Shown here in pieces: positions 1 to 10,639 of a stretch of DNA of 64,000 nucleotides. A program made the translations under genes and the position numbers. Under the pieces are notes generated by a model. That model saw nothing but the letters and a program-made list of their open reading frames with translations, did no database searches and was not told where the DNA came from. The DNA is from Eleginops maclovinus (taxonomy: Eukaryota; Chordata; Actinopteri; Perciformes; Eleginopidae), in NCBI RefSeq assembly GCF_036324505.1, contig NC_086360.1, positions 4,968,546-5,032,545 on the forward strand. Reading direction: 5' to 3'. Every line of letters starts with the position of its first letter. Position 1 is the first letter of the stretch.

Positions 1-8
1 TATATATA

Positions 9-212
9 CAGTGGGGCAAAAAAGTATTTAGTCAGCCACCAATTGTGCAAGTTCTCCCATTTAAAAAGATGAGAGAGGCCTGTAATTTTTATCATAGGTA
101 TACCTCAACTATGAGAGACAGAATGAGAAAAGAAAATCCAGAAAATCACATTGTAGGATTTTTAAAGAACTTATTTTCAAATTCTTGTGGAAAATAAGTA
201 TTTGGTCAATAA
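9..212. repeat. Left terminal inverted repeat of the intact Tc1 element
   Basis: Inverted match to about 1411-1613. It begins CAGTGGGGC and contains an outer and an inner transposase-binding-like repeat, the inner one at about 189-209. The outer 123 bp are identical to the other end by eye; the inner 80 bp show scattered differences. Confidence 0.9.
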
Positions 213-224
213 CAAAAGTTCATC

Positions 225-1247
225 TCAATACTTTGTTATATACCCTTTGTTGGCAATGACAGAGGTCAAACGTTTTCTGTAAGTCTTCACAAGGTTTTCA
301 CACACTGTTGCTGGTATTTTGGCCCATTCCTCCATGCAGATCTCCACTAAAGCAGTGATGTTTTGGGGCTGTCGCTGGGCAACACGGACTTTCAACTCCC
401 TCCAAAGATTTTCTATGGGGTTGAGATCTGGAGACTGGCTAGGCCACTCCAGGACCTTGAAATGCTTCTTACGAAGCCACTCCTTTGTTGCCCTGGCGGT
501 GTGTTTGGGATCATGGTCATGCTGAAAGACCCAGCCACGCTTCATCTTCAGTGCCCTTGCTGATGGAAGGAGGTTTTCACTCAAAATCTCACGATACATG
601 GCCCCATTCATTCTTTCCTTTCCACGGATCAGTCGTCCTGGTCCCTTTGCAGAAAAACAGCCCCAAAGCATGATGTTTCCACCCCCATGCTTCACAGTAG
701 GTATGGTGTTCTTTGGATGCAACTCTGCATTCTTTCTCCTCCAAACACGACGAGTTGAGTTTTTACCAAAAAGTTCTATTTTGGTTTCATCTGACCATAT
801 GACATTCTCCCAATCCTCTTCTGGATCATCCAAATGCCCTCTAGCAAACTTCAGACGGGCCTGGACATGTACTGGCTTAAGCAGGGGGACACGTCTGGAA
901 CTGCAGGATTTAAGTCCCTGGCGGCGTAGTGTGTTGCTGATGGTAGCCTCTGTTACTTTGGTCCCAGCTCTCTGCAGGTCATTCACTAGGTCCCCCCATG
1001 TGGTTCTGGGATTTTTGCTCACCGTTCTTGTGATCATTTTGACCCCACGGGGTGAGATCTTGCGTGGAGCCCCAGATGGAGGGAGATTAGCAGTGGTCTT
1101 GTATGTCTTCCATTTTCTAATAATTGCTCCCACAGTTGATTTCTTCACACCAAGCTGCTTACCTATTGCAGATTCAGTTTTCCCAGCCTGGTGCAGGTCT
1201 ACAATTGTGTCTCTGGTCTCCTTTGACAGTTCTTTGGTCTTGGCCAT
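225..1247 (-). CDS. Tc1-like transposase, apparently intact (340 aa)
   Basis: Cut-and-paste transposase that would bind its own terminal repeats and insert at TA. I chose the ATG at 1247 (protein begins [10 protein letters not shown]), not the upstream ATG at 1421, because it gives the family's usual 340 residues and the extra 58 codons run into the terminal repeat. Residues 1-110 form a paired-like double helix-turn-helix; the hinge at about 58-62 reads GAPRK where Sleeping Beauty-type proteins have GRPR. The catalytic triad is D153 (WSDETK), D244 (QHDHDPKH) and E279 (PIENLW), a DD34E spacing with the same numbering as Sleeping Beauty. A glycine-rich box lies near 188-203. There is no stop or frameshift. 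No promoter is evident, so expression cannot be judged. Confidence 0.93.
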   Translation of the reverse strand: MAKTKELSKETRDTIVDLHQAGKTESAIGKQLGVKKSTVGAIIRKWKTYKTTANLPPSGAPRKISPRGVKMITRTVSKNPRTTWGDLVNDLQRAGTKVTEATISNTLRRQGLKSCSSRRVPLLKPVHVQARLKFARGHLDDPEEDWENVIWSDETKIELFGKNSTRRVWRRKNAELHPKNTIPTVKHGGGNIMLWGCFSAKGPGRLIRGKERMNGAMYREILSENLLPSARALKMKRGWVFQHDHDPKHTARATKEWLRKKHFKVLEWPSQSPDLNPIENLWRELKVRVAQRQPQNITALVEICMEEWAKIPATVCENLVKTYRKRLTSVIANKGYITKY

Positions 1248-1410
1248 AGTGGAGTTTGGAGTATGACTGTTTGAGGTTGTGGACAGGTATCTTTTATACT
1301 GATAACGAGTTAAAAAAGGTGCCATTAATACAGGTAACGAGTGGAGGACAGAGGAGCCTCTTAAAGAAGAAGTTACAGGTCTGTGAGAGCCAGAAATCTT
1401 GCTTGTTTGT

Positions 1411-1613
1411 AGGTGACCCAATACTTATTTTACCGAGGAATTTACCAATTAATTCATTAAAAATCCTACAATGTGATTTCCTGGATTGTTTTTTCTCATT
1501 CTGTCTCTCATAGTTGAGGTATACCTATGATAAAAATTACAGGCCTCTCTCATCTTTTTAAATGGGAGAACTTGCACAATTGGTGGCTGACTAAATACTT
1601 TTTTGCCCCACTG
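1411..1613. repeat. Right terminal inverted repeat of the intact Tc1 element
   Basis: Inverted partner of 9-212, ending GCCCCACTG. The inner direct-repeat motif lies at about 1412-1432, just upstream of the transposase reading frame on the minus strand. Confidence 0.9.

Positions 1614-1662
<49 letters not shown>
1614..1662. repeat. (TA)n microsatellite, insertion site of the Tc1 element
   Basis: Nearly pure TA repeat directly after the Tc1 element. A short TA run also precedes the element at 1-8, so the transposon appears to have split one TA tract. Confidence 0.9.
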
Positions 1663-1664
<2 letters not shown>

Positions 1665-1740
1665 TTAATAACTGTGCAATATTTACCTGGCTGCTATACC
1701 TCAGAACGGTTTCTGAGGTATATTTTTGTGTCTTCTGTAA

Positions 1741-1873
1741 AATTGTGTAATGGTTGTATATATTTTGGTATCTTTTTGTAACATTAAGCTGTCTTTGGCT
1801 CTTTTTGCTGTAACAAATGAAAATGTCCCCTCTGTGGGACAAATAAAGGTATTCTGATTCTGATTCTGATTTG
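1741..1873 (+). mobile_element. LINE-type 3' end fragment with short tandem tail
   Basis: Contains the motif CCTCTGTGGGACAAATAAAG followed by three copies of a TTCTGA-type hexamer. The 'GGGA(T/C)AATAAAG plus short tandem repeat' ending is typical of fish non-LTR retrotransposons and their SINE partners. No coding sequence is attached, so the insertion is strongly 5' truncated. The exact family is not determined. Confidence 0.5.
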
Positions 1874-2804
1874 ATAAACACACCTGATCTAACTTAAAGG
1901 CTCTGTGTAGCGCAAAAAAAAAAAGAGACAAATATCCAGTTCCAGGGCTTTCCATGACCAGGTATATATAAGAAATGTTCATGTCTCAAAGATTGAGTTG
2001 TTTTTGTTGGGGTTTAACAGTATTTGTCCCAAAATGTTTGGTACAAGACATTCAGCTTTGGAATGTGACTTCCTAGGTTCAGCCCTGTGACCCAAACCGA
2101 TACTGTTAAAATAGTCTATTTATTTGTACGTATTCTCACATGCAGAACAAGCATTGTGCAGATTTTACAGTTCTGGCATGGCACCAGTTGTCAATCAGCT
2201 AGGGCATGCTTATCGCTTTAGCCACAGCCCCCTGAAATAGTGCAACGTCTTGAAGGCAATTTAACATTGTGGCCAAACCATGTCATTACAACTTAATTTT
2301 GGTCTCTGTCGGTGTCAGTCTCGTGGAGGCATTGGGCCCTAAAATTCTATTTTTCAATAGACGTCTGAATCATTTTTGAGGTAAATCAACTACCCAGTAC
2401 AAACACTGGAATAACCCTTCTTAAATGTGGTAAAGAATGTTTAAAACTGGGTTATTTCCTTCCTTCTTCATTCGTGCAAATACATGTAGACCCAAGGGAC
2501 CCATGGATGTAGAATACCTGGGTAATGTTATACTGCGATGAAGCATCTCTCATAGGAATAAAGGGGCTCCTTTCCAAACAGTGCATTTAGTATCCTCTTT
2601 ATACATCGATGAATTAGCAGGTTAGCCAAAATCATTAGTGTGGCTGCCGTTGGAATGACAATGAGGAGCATAACGATTCCCCAGTTTATAACGTGGAAAA
2701 CAAACAAACCTTTTTGAATCAGACAGGAACTGTACTGATGTGTCAATTATCAGAACACTAGGAAACAAGACTTCCTCCCCTCAGTGTTAAAGCAACCTCT
2801 CACT

Positions 2805-3150
2805 GCAGATTTGGACGGTGCCACAACATAACTAATGCCAAATCTGGTATGGGTACCCTGTGTAAATGACCACAGGCTGCAGTTGTTCTGGAATTATCAA
2901 CCGCACTGGCAGTTGAGCTCTTCACTGATGGATGGACCTCCAGGGCTTACTGAGACCTACTTAACGGTGACGGCCCACTGCATCACTCCCAATGGGGAAA
3001 TGAAAAGTCACCGTTTATGAAGAGTGTACAAGCACACATCTGGCAGAGAAATTTCAGAGTGGAAATTGGTGAAGCCAGAGACAAGTATTGTAGTCACAAC
3101 TGACAAACAGCAATGTCAACGCCCTCTGAAACTGGATCTATTAATATAGC
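2805..3150 (+). pseudogene. hAT transposase fragment, ZBED1-like, decayed
   Basis: Translating across frames gives a recognisable run of a hAT (ZBED1-like) transposase. TDGWTSRA appears at about 2923-2950, followed by a stop, then LTVTAHCITPNGEMKSH at about 2960-3012, then WKLVKPETSIVVTTD at about 3063-3106. TDGW and VTTDN-type motifs surround catalytic aspartates in this family. The frame is broken by at least one stop and a frameshift, and no terminal repeats or target duplication are visible. It is read as an old partial copy. The match rests on remembered family motifs; a protein search would settle it. Confidence 0.6.
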
Positions 3151-3204
3151 GCCATAGAAAGACCTTTCAGGCAGGTGTCCCGACTTCTTGCAAGAATCAA
3201 AAAT

Positions 3205-3640
3205 CAGTCAATCAAAATACTTTATTCATCCCAGGGGGAATTACTGTAGGTTTTGTGACACCATATTCAAATAAATTAATATTAATATAAATTGAAGTAA
3301 AAATGTGATTAAAAGTCCTTGTAGCCAAAGGGAAACAGCATGTTAGGTACAGGAACGAGGTAGGATTTCCTCCGCAGCACAGAGACCATCTGAAGACTCA
3401 GGCTCATGAAGCTCTTAATATAATCCTGCCGGCCAAAACAGTCCGGAAGCCATCGATGGAAATGCTGTTGTCCGATATATATCCTGGTGCAGCCATGTTT
3501 CAGTAAAGCAAATACATCTACCTTCCAGATATTCTGTCTGAATGTAATAAATGTATCCTCATTTATGAGGCTACAAGCCACTTTTCTCCAGCTGTTGTAC
3601 TCTGCATTGACAGGGAATGTGCTCAAGAACAAATATTGTT
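3205..3640 (-). pseudogene. LINE endonuclease fragment joined to a LINE 3' tail
   Basis: On the minus strand, about 3400-3530 reads CFTETWLHQD, then (after a one-base frame change) ISDNSISIDGFRTVLAGR. This is the TETWL block of the apurinic-type endonuclease of CR1/L2/Rex1-like non-LTR retrotransposons. At 3205-3262 the same strand carries a 'CTGGGATGAATAAAGT' 3' end motif. The reverse transcriptase that should lie between them is absent, so this is an internally deleted or composite remnant. It cannot encode a working enzyme. Confidence 0.6.
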
Positions 3641-4263
3641 ATTTATTTTTACCTTGTGATATGTTTGGTTATATTTATTTTTCTTCTATTACTCTGACCC
3701 ATCAATCGTGCCATAAAGAACTGTGTTTCTTCCGTGTAGTAAATCTGTAAATCAGCTACAGCATTATTCCTTCAGTCTAATTACTACCTTGCCAAAGGTT
3801 CTCTGTGTTGTTCCTGCAATGTGCTTCTGTATGGTTTCTTCTCCACAGCTAAGATGTCCTGTCATATTTGATGCCTTAAAATCTTACAGTCTAACATGTG
3901 TTATGAAAGTTGGCTGCCGGCCGACTTTGGTATTTCTTAAAGCCGTTTGTTCGATTTCAAACAAAGTTAGTTTGACCTTGAAGACAACAAACAAGAAACC
4001 CAAAGCTGCTTTGTAGCTGCTGCAGCATATAATTGTTAGGAACCCCCCTTAAAAAAGTGTCAATTGTAGCTTTTATTGTGAATCCAGGAGGATGTATGGG
4101 CCAGTGTCCCCCGGTGATAGATGACACGATACCCAGCTTTCCTGATTTCGCAAATTTCTATGAAATGTGTCCTGAGTTCAGAAAGGCGAGGAGATAAGAG
4201 GCTGGAAGAGGCTCGTCGGCCAATAGGATTCATCCATTTCTGCCTCTTATCTGCTGATAGAGG

Positions 4264-4640
4264 AGGACCCTCTCTCTCTTCTTTTTTCTTTTCCTTCCCT
4301 CCTCTTTTTCATGTCCCTTCCCTAACTACTTCATCGCCATCCTTTACCTCTTGTCTCCTTCTCCCTCCTTTCCTCCTTCACTCTTCTTTCATTTTCCTCC
4401 TTTTTTGTCTCCCTTCTTCATCTTCTTTCTTTTGTCACTGATTTTTCGTGTTTCTCCTACTATTCTTTTGTTTCCTCACTCCAACTTGTCTCACCTTTGT
4501 ATTTTTTTTATTTCTGCATTCTCCTCCACTTCTTATTAAATTCCTCTACTTTTCTTTTGTCTCTTCTTTCTTTCATCTTCATCCTTATCTTAATTGTGTA
4601 GTTTCCTATAACTTCTTTGCTTCTCATCTCGTTTACTCTT
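4264..4640 (+). repeat. Polypyrimidine (CT-rich) tract
   Basis: About 370 bases dominated by C and T on the plus strand, without a short repeat unit. Open frames across it are low-complexity (Ser, Phe, Leu, Pro) and are not considered genes. Confidence 0.7.
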
Positions 4641-4734
4641 ATTTTTTGAAACAGTGTTAGGCAAGGACTTAACGATGAAGGGTCACAGTGTTTATGGAAA
4701 CGCATGTGGCTAGCATAGATTGCATACAAAGTCC

Positions 4735-5017
4735 ATGCTAAGAAGCATTTAGATGCTAATTTGGGTCGCAAGAACTGACACAAAGGTATATTTTATAATT
4801 TAATTAATCGTTTTTGTACAGCTGGAAATGTTTCATGGGCTTTTTGCTCTTTGCTTAGTGCAAGGCCTTGTGGTGAAAAGAGACATGGCTTTGCTTCCCC
4901 TCTGCTAGATTGCGCGCTACATAGAGCTGCTATCTGATTGTTTGCACCTTGAATGGTCACCGGTACACAAGGTGTCAGCACAGAGCTGTTTTAAGGTGTA
5001 TCAACTGAATGCAGCTT
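4735..5017 (-). mobile_element. Possible diverged MITE sharing an end with copies at 38.9 and 57.4 kb
   Basis: The right end, about 4978-5017, resembles in reverse complement the ends at 57404 and 39169: GCTGCATTCA, then TGATACAC-like sequence, then AAACAGCTCTG. The left end is not clear, so the length is a guess from the other copies (about 280 bp). Confidence 0.3.
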
Positions 5018-6072
5018 CATCAGGGTAGAAAAATTGCTTCACTTTCTGTTCCAACACTCTTACAGAGCAGCATTTTGGTAGGCTAACAGTTAGCTTAAAA
5101 TACCAATGTTAGCTTGAAGGAAACCTGGACTTTTAGGGATGTTACCCAGAGGACTAAGGTTTAGTTGAACATGTGTATTAGTTAACAGCAAGCACAGTAT
5201 TGTATGAGTAGGAATGACAGAGTAAATTTCAAAAGGTGGATTAGACTTAATAGAATTTTGTATTTAATTTAAAGTTATTTGCCCCGGTGACTTGCAGCAT
5301 GGTAATTAAAGTTGACTAAACGCTCCCATATGCCTAGCCACAGCAATGGCAGATAGCTGCAGTGTTCCTCAGTATGCTGGCACAGCTCAGCCCTGATTCA
5401 CTCTGTCTGTTTTACTGAAAACAGGTTGGAAGTGTTTGTCTCTAAAAACCTCAGAGGCGCTCCGCAGCTTCCGGTAAAACTGCCAGCGCTGCCGTTCGTC
5501 CAGCCGAGACACTTGATCTTCTTTAAGACACTTCAACCCTTTTTTCCTGTCTTTTTGTTTTTTTAAGATCTCTTAAAACAACATTGATTGTTTCCCAGAA
5601 TGACTTCCTGTCGCCGTGGTAATGATTATGCAGATGTGGCACAACCTTTCCGTTTGACGGGCGGTTCCCACGGGGCAGGCGGTGACACGGCGGATGCTGC
5701 CACGCAGACAGGCGGCCGACAAACCCCCTCTCTCTGTCCCCACCCCACCCGAGCCTTCTCCTTGTGCTTAGTCTGGCCTTTTCCTTGAGGGGGGAGGAGG
5801 TGATGGAGGAGCAGGTCTGTTTAAATCAACACTGGAGCTGTTATCTTAAAATGGAAGATTCTACGATAACACATAACCTGCATCTTGCTCACATCAGAGG
5901 TTCATTCAGAAAACCACCAGTTATTATGGTATTTGTTAAGTGTACATTACTTTTTGCTTCCCATCGTAATCGTAACTACTAATTTTATTTAATAATAAAT
6001 AGTAATAGAATGTTTAATTTAAGAAGGGAATATTAAAAAAGGTTTCAATTTTAATCCCCAACAAAGTTAACA

Positions 6073-6075
<3 letters not shown>
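5018..6075. other. No gene recognised
   Basis: Mixed-composition sequence. A GC-richer patch at 5440-5790 has small open frames without recognisable domains. I see no repeat ends or splice-flanked open frame worth calling. Confidence 0.5.

Positions 6076-6151
<76 letters not shown>
6076..6151. repeat. (AT)n microsatellite
   Basis: About 38 perfect AT units. Confidence 0.95.
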
Positions 6152-6152
<1 letters not shown>

Positions 6153-6240
6153 CAAACATTCATTCAGAAAAGTATTGCTTACTCTTCAATATTGCGTTAT
6201 CTCATATTCTTACATATTTGCACTCACAATACTTAAATAG

Positions 6241-6246
<6 letters not shown>

Positions 6247-6284
<38 letters not shown>
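6247..6284. repeat. (TA)n microsatellite
   Basis: About 19 TA units, roughly 95 bp downstream of the larger AT array. Confidence 0.95.
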
Positions 6285-6288
<4 letters not shown>

Positions 6289-6699
6289 TTCATTGGAAAC
6301 AAAAGGATTATTAACACCATTCATATGATTGACAACAAATGGATTTATTTTCAATAATTCACGTTATTCAATTATATATTTTAAATTATATAAAAATGTC
6401 ATTTATATATTTGAATGGTTTGGAAATGTTTCAACCTGATTAACCTCAATGACTACTACTGATGAATTTTCTATCATCTCCGAATTTCTTAAACACAAAA
6501 AATGTTGCACCTTCAGTAGGGACAGTGCATATCTTGTGTCAAGTCAAATTTGGAAGAATTTGCACCAAAAACAGGAGCGTTTTCTTCCAATAATAACACA
6601 AATTAATGAATGATTTATGGTCTAGAACTTTTGAAGTGATTGTGAAAGTGTTTTGACACCTGATCCCACACCTGCAATCATAAAAAGAGATAATAAAAG

Positions 6700-7195
6700 T
6701 ATTCTGACACGTGATGTAAACGTCTTTGTTCTGTGCGACAGTGAACCCTTTTCATGCTCTCCCCTCCTCCAATGACAGCCCTGCACTGATTTATTCTCCC
6801 GGATGATTGGCCGTCTGCTGTCTCATTGACAGCAAACCTTCTTCATCATATCTCCACTTTTCCTCTCCTTCTACTCTTCTCCTCCAAATCATTTTTCCTT
6901 TCATATTAAGTTTTTTTTTCTCTTCGCCCTCCCTCCGCTCTGCCACTGGATTTCATTTGACAGGAAATATTCCAGGCGATGTGGCGTGGTTGTAGATCTC
7001 CGCCCGTGGCAGACGGTATTGATCGGGCTGATTTGCATACATAAATCTATTGGCTATCTGACACTTGCCAATATTCTGGGCAGCAGGGAGTGGCGGTGCT
7101 GAGTCGGCCAGGTCACATTATCATTGGTGATGGAGCTTTGATGAAGTGTGACAGCGCTGCACAGCTGCTGACTGACTGGCTGAGAGACTGCACTG
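6700..7195. other. Candidate conserved non-coding block
   Basis: This stretch has balanced composition and dense short motifs unlike the flanking AT-rich DNA, including ATTTGCAT (a POU/octamer-type site) at about 7031-7038 and several CAATGACAG/CATTGACAG-like words near 6770-6830. It has no long open frame. Calling it regulatory is inference from texture only. Confidence 0.2.
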
Positions 7196-7199
7196 TAAA

Positions 7200-8803
7200 A
7201 AATCATGGGCCAGGTTTAACAGCAACATGTGGCTTTGTAGGGATACATTGGCCTGGATGTCTTTAGATTTCGTAATAATACATGTGATTGACCATACATT
7301 TTGTTTAGTACTGTCTGTAATTAAAGTTCAAAATCTTCTAATTTCAGTGGGAGATGAAAAGAAATCTGAGTTTTTAAAAACTTTATTACAACATGATATC
7401 TATATGATCTGCATTTTGTCAGACACTTTTCCGACACTTGGCATCGTAAAGCTGCTGTAACGGAGAGCGGCTGTGATTGCCCTCCGTGTAATGTGCACAC
7501 AGGGCATTTGTCTGTTGGTACATTGGGGGGTAAACGCAGCATTGTTTACCTTTTTTCTGACAGGCGATTCATGCATGGATGTATAAGGGAACTGGATACA
7601 GCGTTGGAGGTGGGACGTCTCAATGACGCATGAAGCCAAAATGGCCCGAATCGAGCGCAAAATTACCAGTATCTGGTTCCATAAGGATTGCGCACTTGGG
7701 TTTTGCTTAAAGCCCGGGATCCAATCCACAACTTCATGGCCGATATAGGCTCAGTAAAATTAATGGAGAGTGGAAATAACTGGTTTCGGCTTTCAGCGCA
7801 TTTTTAAGGGCCTAATGATGATAAAGGCTATGAGAGTGTTCTGGATAGGTTTACTGACGTCTCTCTAAGTCAAAGGGAAAAAGTATTTCTGGGCCAAATG
7901 ACTTCACAGACTGACACAAAGGTTGTAGTAACACCTCTCTGGATTCGACGACGGGAGCAATTTTGGATAACATTTGGGATTGGGATTAATTTGCATTCAT
8001 GTATATTTAACAGGTTGAGATTTCAAGATTCATCGCAAGCATTAACGTTGACAGCCCTCGTTTATTTTTTACATTTTGATTGACTATGCTTTTTTCACCT
8101 TTTTAAACCACCAGGTTTTTAAGCCATGCAGCAACATTGTGACAGTGTGGATTGCACTCTCAGATATATTTGACTGACTTGTTCGAATTACTGTTTTCTG
8201 GACTTAGTTGGACAGGAGAACATATTTGTTTTTATTCTGACTTTTAAGTGGCCTCTTTTGAAACAGATCAATAAAAGTGAGAATACTTTTTCATATTTAA
8301 CAGGCAGAATCTGACGTGTTGCTGTACCTGGCGGTGAGCCTGGAAGGTAACACACTCCAACATGACTCTAAAACAAATTGGGTCGTTTTCATAAGCAAAA
8401 ACACAAATCTGATCAGTTTGACCTATGCTGTGAAGTTGCACACAAATAAGACAAGTTGAAGTAAGTTTCAGACTTTTTTTCATCTCATGGGAGATTTTTC
8501 ATATACATTTGACAATCTGCTTGAACGATTAGTCCCTGAGTTTGATGAAGAATAGATTGAAATGGTTATTCTGCGTTGGGACTTGTATTTAAAGATCTTA
8601 TGATATGCTATGGGCAAGAAGTTGTATAATAAACTGCTTTAATGAGTTATTTAATCAGAATTTTTTATCGTCAAGTGAAAATGACAAGTGTTAAAGCTTT
8701 GTGTTTTATAATAATATTTTTATTTGAGGATTATGTTTCGAGAGTGTATTTGTGTGTGCTTTTTCTTCCTTTTTCTCCTCTTAAGTGAGTGTGTGGCTTA
8801 ATC

Positions 8804-8805
<2 letters not shown>
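7200..8805. other. No gene recognised
   Basis: Anonymous sequence. A stretch at about 7480-7740 has the texture of a dispersed repeat, but I cannot place its ends. Open frames here are short and carry no recognised domain. Confidence 0.5.
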
Positions 8806-8898
<93 letters not shown>

Positions 8899-8927
8899 GT
8901 GTGCGTGCGTGTGTGTGTGTGTGTGTG
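8806..8927. repeat. (TG)n microsatellite with GCGTG interruptions
   Basis: About 60 TG units; TGCG variants occur near the distal end. Long Cys-Val and His-Thr reading frames over it are artefacts. Confidence 0.97.
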
Positions 8928-9045
8928 CAAAGCAGTGCAGCCTCTGGTTTCTTTGTTTCTGTCGGAGGAAAAGGTCAAAGCAGCAGTGAGAATTAATTGA
9001 AAAGTGAGAGAGCACAGCTGGCTCTGTCAGACCAACCAGGCCTCC

Positions 9046-9048
<3 letters not shown>

Positions 9049-9103
<55 letters not shown>
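9049..9103. repeat. (TG)n microsatellite
   Basis: About 27 TG units, same orientation as the array 120 bp upstream. Confidence 0.97.
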
Positions 9104-9105
<2 letters not shown>

Positions 9106-9239
9106 CAGTTTCTGCAGGGTTTCATTAGCTGCCATTCTGCAACTTATTCAGTCAGATACGTTAAACCTCAAGTCCATTAAGAACTTATTTCTCTATCTGT
9201 TGTTTCTTTTAAATGTTTTAGCGAATCACCAAGCTTATC

Positions 9240-9262
9240 TGTGTGTGTGTGTGTGTGTGTGT
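9240..9262. repeat. Short (TG)n microsatellite
   Basis: About 11 TG units running into TATATA. Confidence 0.9.
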
Positions 9263-9344
9263 ATATATTTACATGTATGTGAACATTTATTTACCTCTCA
9301 CAGAGTTAGTCTCTTTCATAATTGTGTTTTTTATCAGTATATTT

Positions 9345-9560
9345 AAAATGACTAGATTAGATAGGTCGGCTATCTGGCTCACAGTTGATCTGCAATAACA
9401 TCGAAGAAATCATGCGATCACATTGTTGAAAGGAGCCAATAAAACTCCCTATTTAGGTAATTTTCCAGTGACGGTTGGCCAACTTTAGATTCCCAGAATG
9501 TGGCCAAGTGTAACTGTTTTGGGTCGTTGTCCTGCATTGGCACCGGACAGCCATCTGTGT
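9345..9560 (+). repeat. Dispersed repeat, related to the sequence flanking the second Tc1
   Basis: Shares ordered words with 19,300-19,420: CTAGATTA, then AATCATGCGATCACATT, then TTTCCAGTGAC(A/G)G. This indicates two copies of one older interspersed repeat. No ends are defined and it carries no coding sequence. Confidence 0.5.
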
Positions 9561-10159
9561 TTGAAATGGCCTGCAAAACTAATTCTGTAAATATTGATGC
9601 TCATACTTTTGGACTTTGACTTGTAAGCACGTTTTTTTACTTGTTGAAATGCCACTTTTACTGAAGTCCAAACTATAACGGATGAGTATGAGGAAGAGTA
9701 TTTGAAAAAAGAAATACACAAAAGGGACACCATTTGAGTCCAACTTTGAATGGATGACTGTTGTGGAGTACTTAAAGTGCAGAACTACTCATTTTATTGA
9801 AGGTATCTTGAAATTAAGAAATCACATACTTTTGCTTTTTACATTATTTTCTTTGTAGTTGTGTGTAGACTCTGTAGGTGTGTTGGTTTATTGTGCATGC
9901 GCTGTTGATTGAATGTATACATGTGTGTGTGTGCTCCCTCATTACCTGGCAGTGTTCCCGGTGTTGTGTCGTCGTGGGAACGCACCGTGACAACCTGCTG
10001 CTTTCGTATGCAGCAGAACAGCACTGATGGTGGAGCAGAGTTAATAGCTCTTCTGTGGCGAAGCTCTGATCTGTCAACAACCCCCTCACACCCCCTAAAC
10101 CCCCTCCACACCCCCACCCCTTGATACAAACACCGAGTGGCACAATTTAATGAAGTTCT

Positions 10160-10480
10160 GTTCTTTAAAGCAAGTGGCGGTTTGCAGCGATGGAGGGATG
10201 GAGGAATGGAGGGGAGGTATGAGAACCTCTCTGCTCCTTCAGCTCATCTGTTTCTTTGAATAGTTTCCACGAGTGGATCGATGCGTCGGTTTTCTCCTGG
10301 CCTTTCAGCGCTGTCACCCGTCATTGAGGGATGCAAATTTCATGTCAGAAACTGGCCTGACACTTTTCCTGTAGGGGGGCCGGGCGCTCGAAAAGCGCCG
10401 CAGCTCAGCAATAAACGGGGTGAAGGCCTCGTTTCTCAGAAGGCCGACAGAGAGAAAGAGAGACCTTTTCCATCAAAGTT
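10160..10480. other. Candidate conserved non-coding block
   Basis: GC-richer stretch containing ATGCAAATTT at about 10,331-10,340 (octamer-like) and no convincing exon. The 74-codon plus-strand frame at 10,281-10,505 has no recognised domain. Regulatory function is inference only. Confidence 0.2.
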
Positions 10481-10590
10481 TTCTCTCTCCACTCTGACAA
10501 GATGAGGATGTTAAAGGACACTTGGTAAAGTTCATCTCTCTCCAGATGGAGAGGCAGCAAAGTCAGAAAAAAAGGAAAGGAAGTTCTCTG
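10450..10590 (+). repeat. Diverged duplicate, copy 1 (partner near 11,900)
   Basis: Shares GAGAAAGA...GACCTTTTCCA, then TCTGACA/CTTGACA, then AAAGTTCA...CTCCA...TGGAG in the same order as 11,910-12,005. It looks like an old direct duplication or two copies of one repeat. Confidence 0.4.
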
Positions 10591-10639
10591 ACCGTTGAGG
10601 TGAGCTGAGGCAGACATTAATTGTGATGCAAACAAACTA

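Larger units (their letters stand above)
9..1613 (-). mobile_element. Tc1-like DNA transposon, complete, with IR/DR ends
   Basis: A complete Tc1/mariner-superfamily element of 1,605 bp, flanked by the TA dinucleotides expected for this superfamily at 7-8 and 1614-1615. The termini are inverted repeats of about 200 bp. By eye the outer 123 bp (9-131) match the other end exactly, and the inner part is diverged. Each end carries an outer and an inner copy of a short motif containing 'aagtattt' (about 16-25 and 196-203 on the left, mirrored on the right), which is the IR/DR arrangement that Tc1-like transposases bind. The element lies in a (TA)n tract and encodes one transposase on the minus strand. 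Identical outer ends and an unbroken reading frame suggest recent insertion. The element is seen directly; recent activity is inferred. Confidence 0.95.

Noticed and set aside
598..1266. 222-codon plus-strand frame inside the Tc1 element
   Set aside because: It is the antisense shadow of the intact transposase and has no recognisable domain.
8731..9135. His-Thr and Cys-Val repeat proteins over CA/TG arrays, here and at many other sites
   Set aside because: Direct translation of microsatellites; composition artefacts, not genes.
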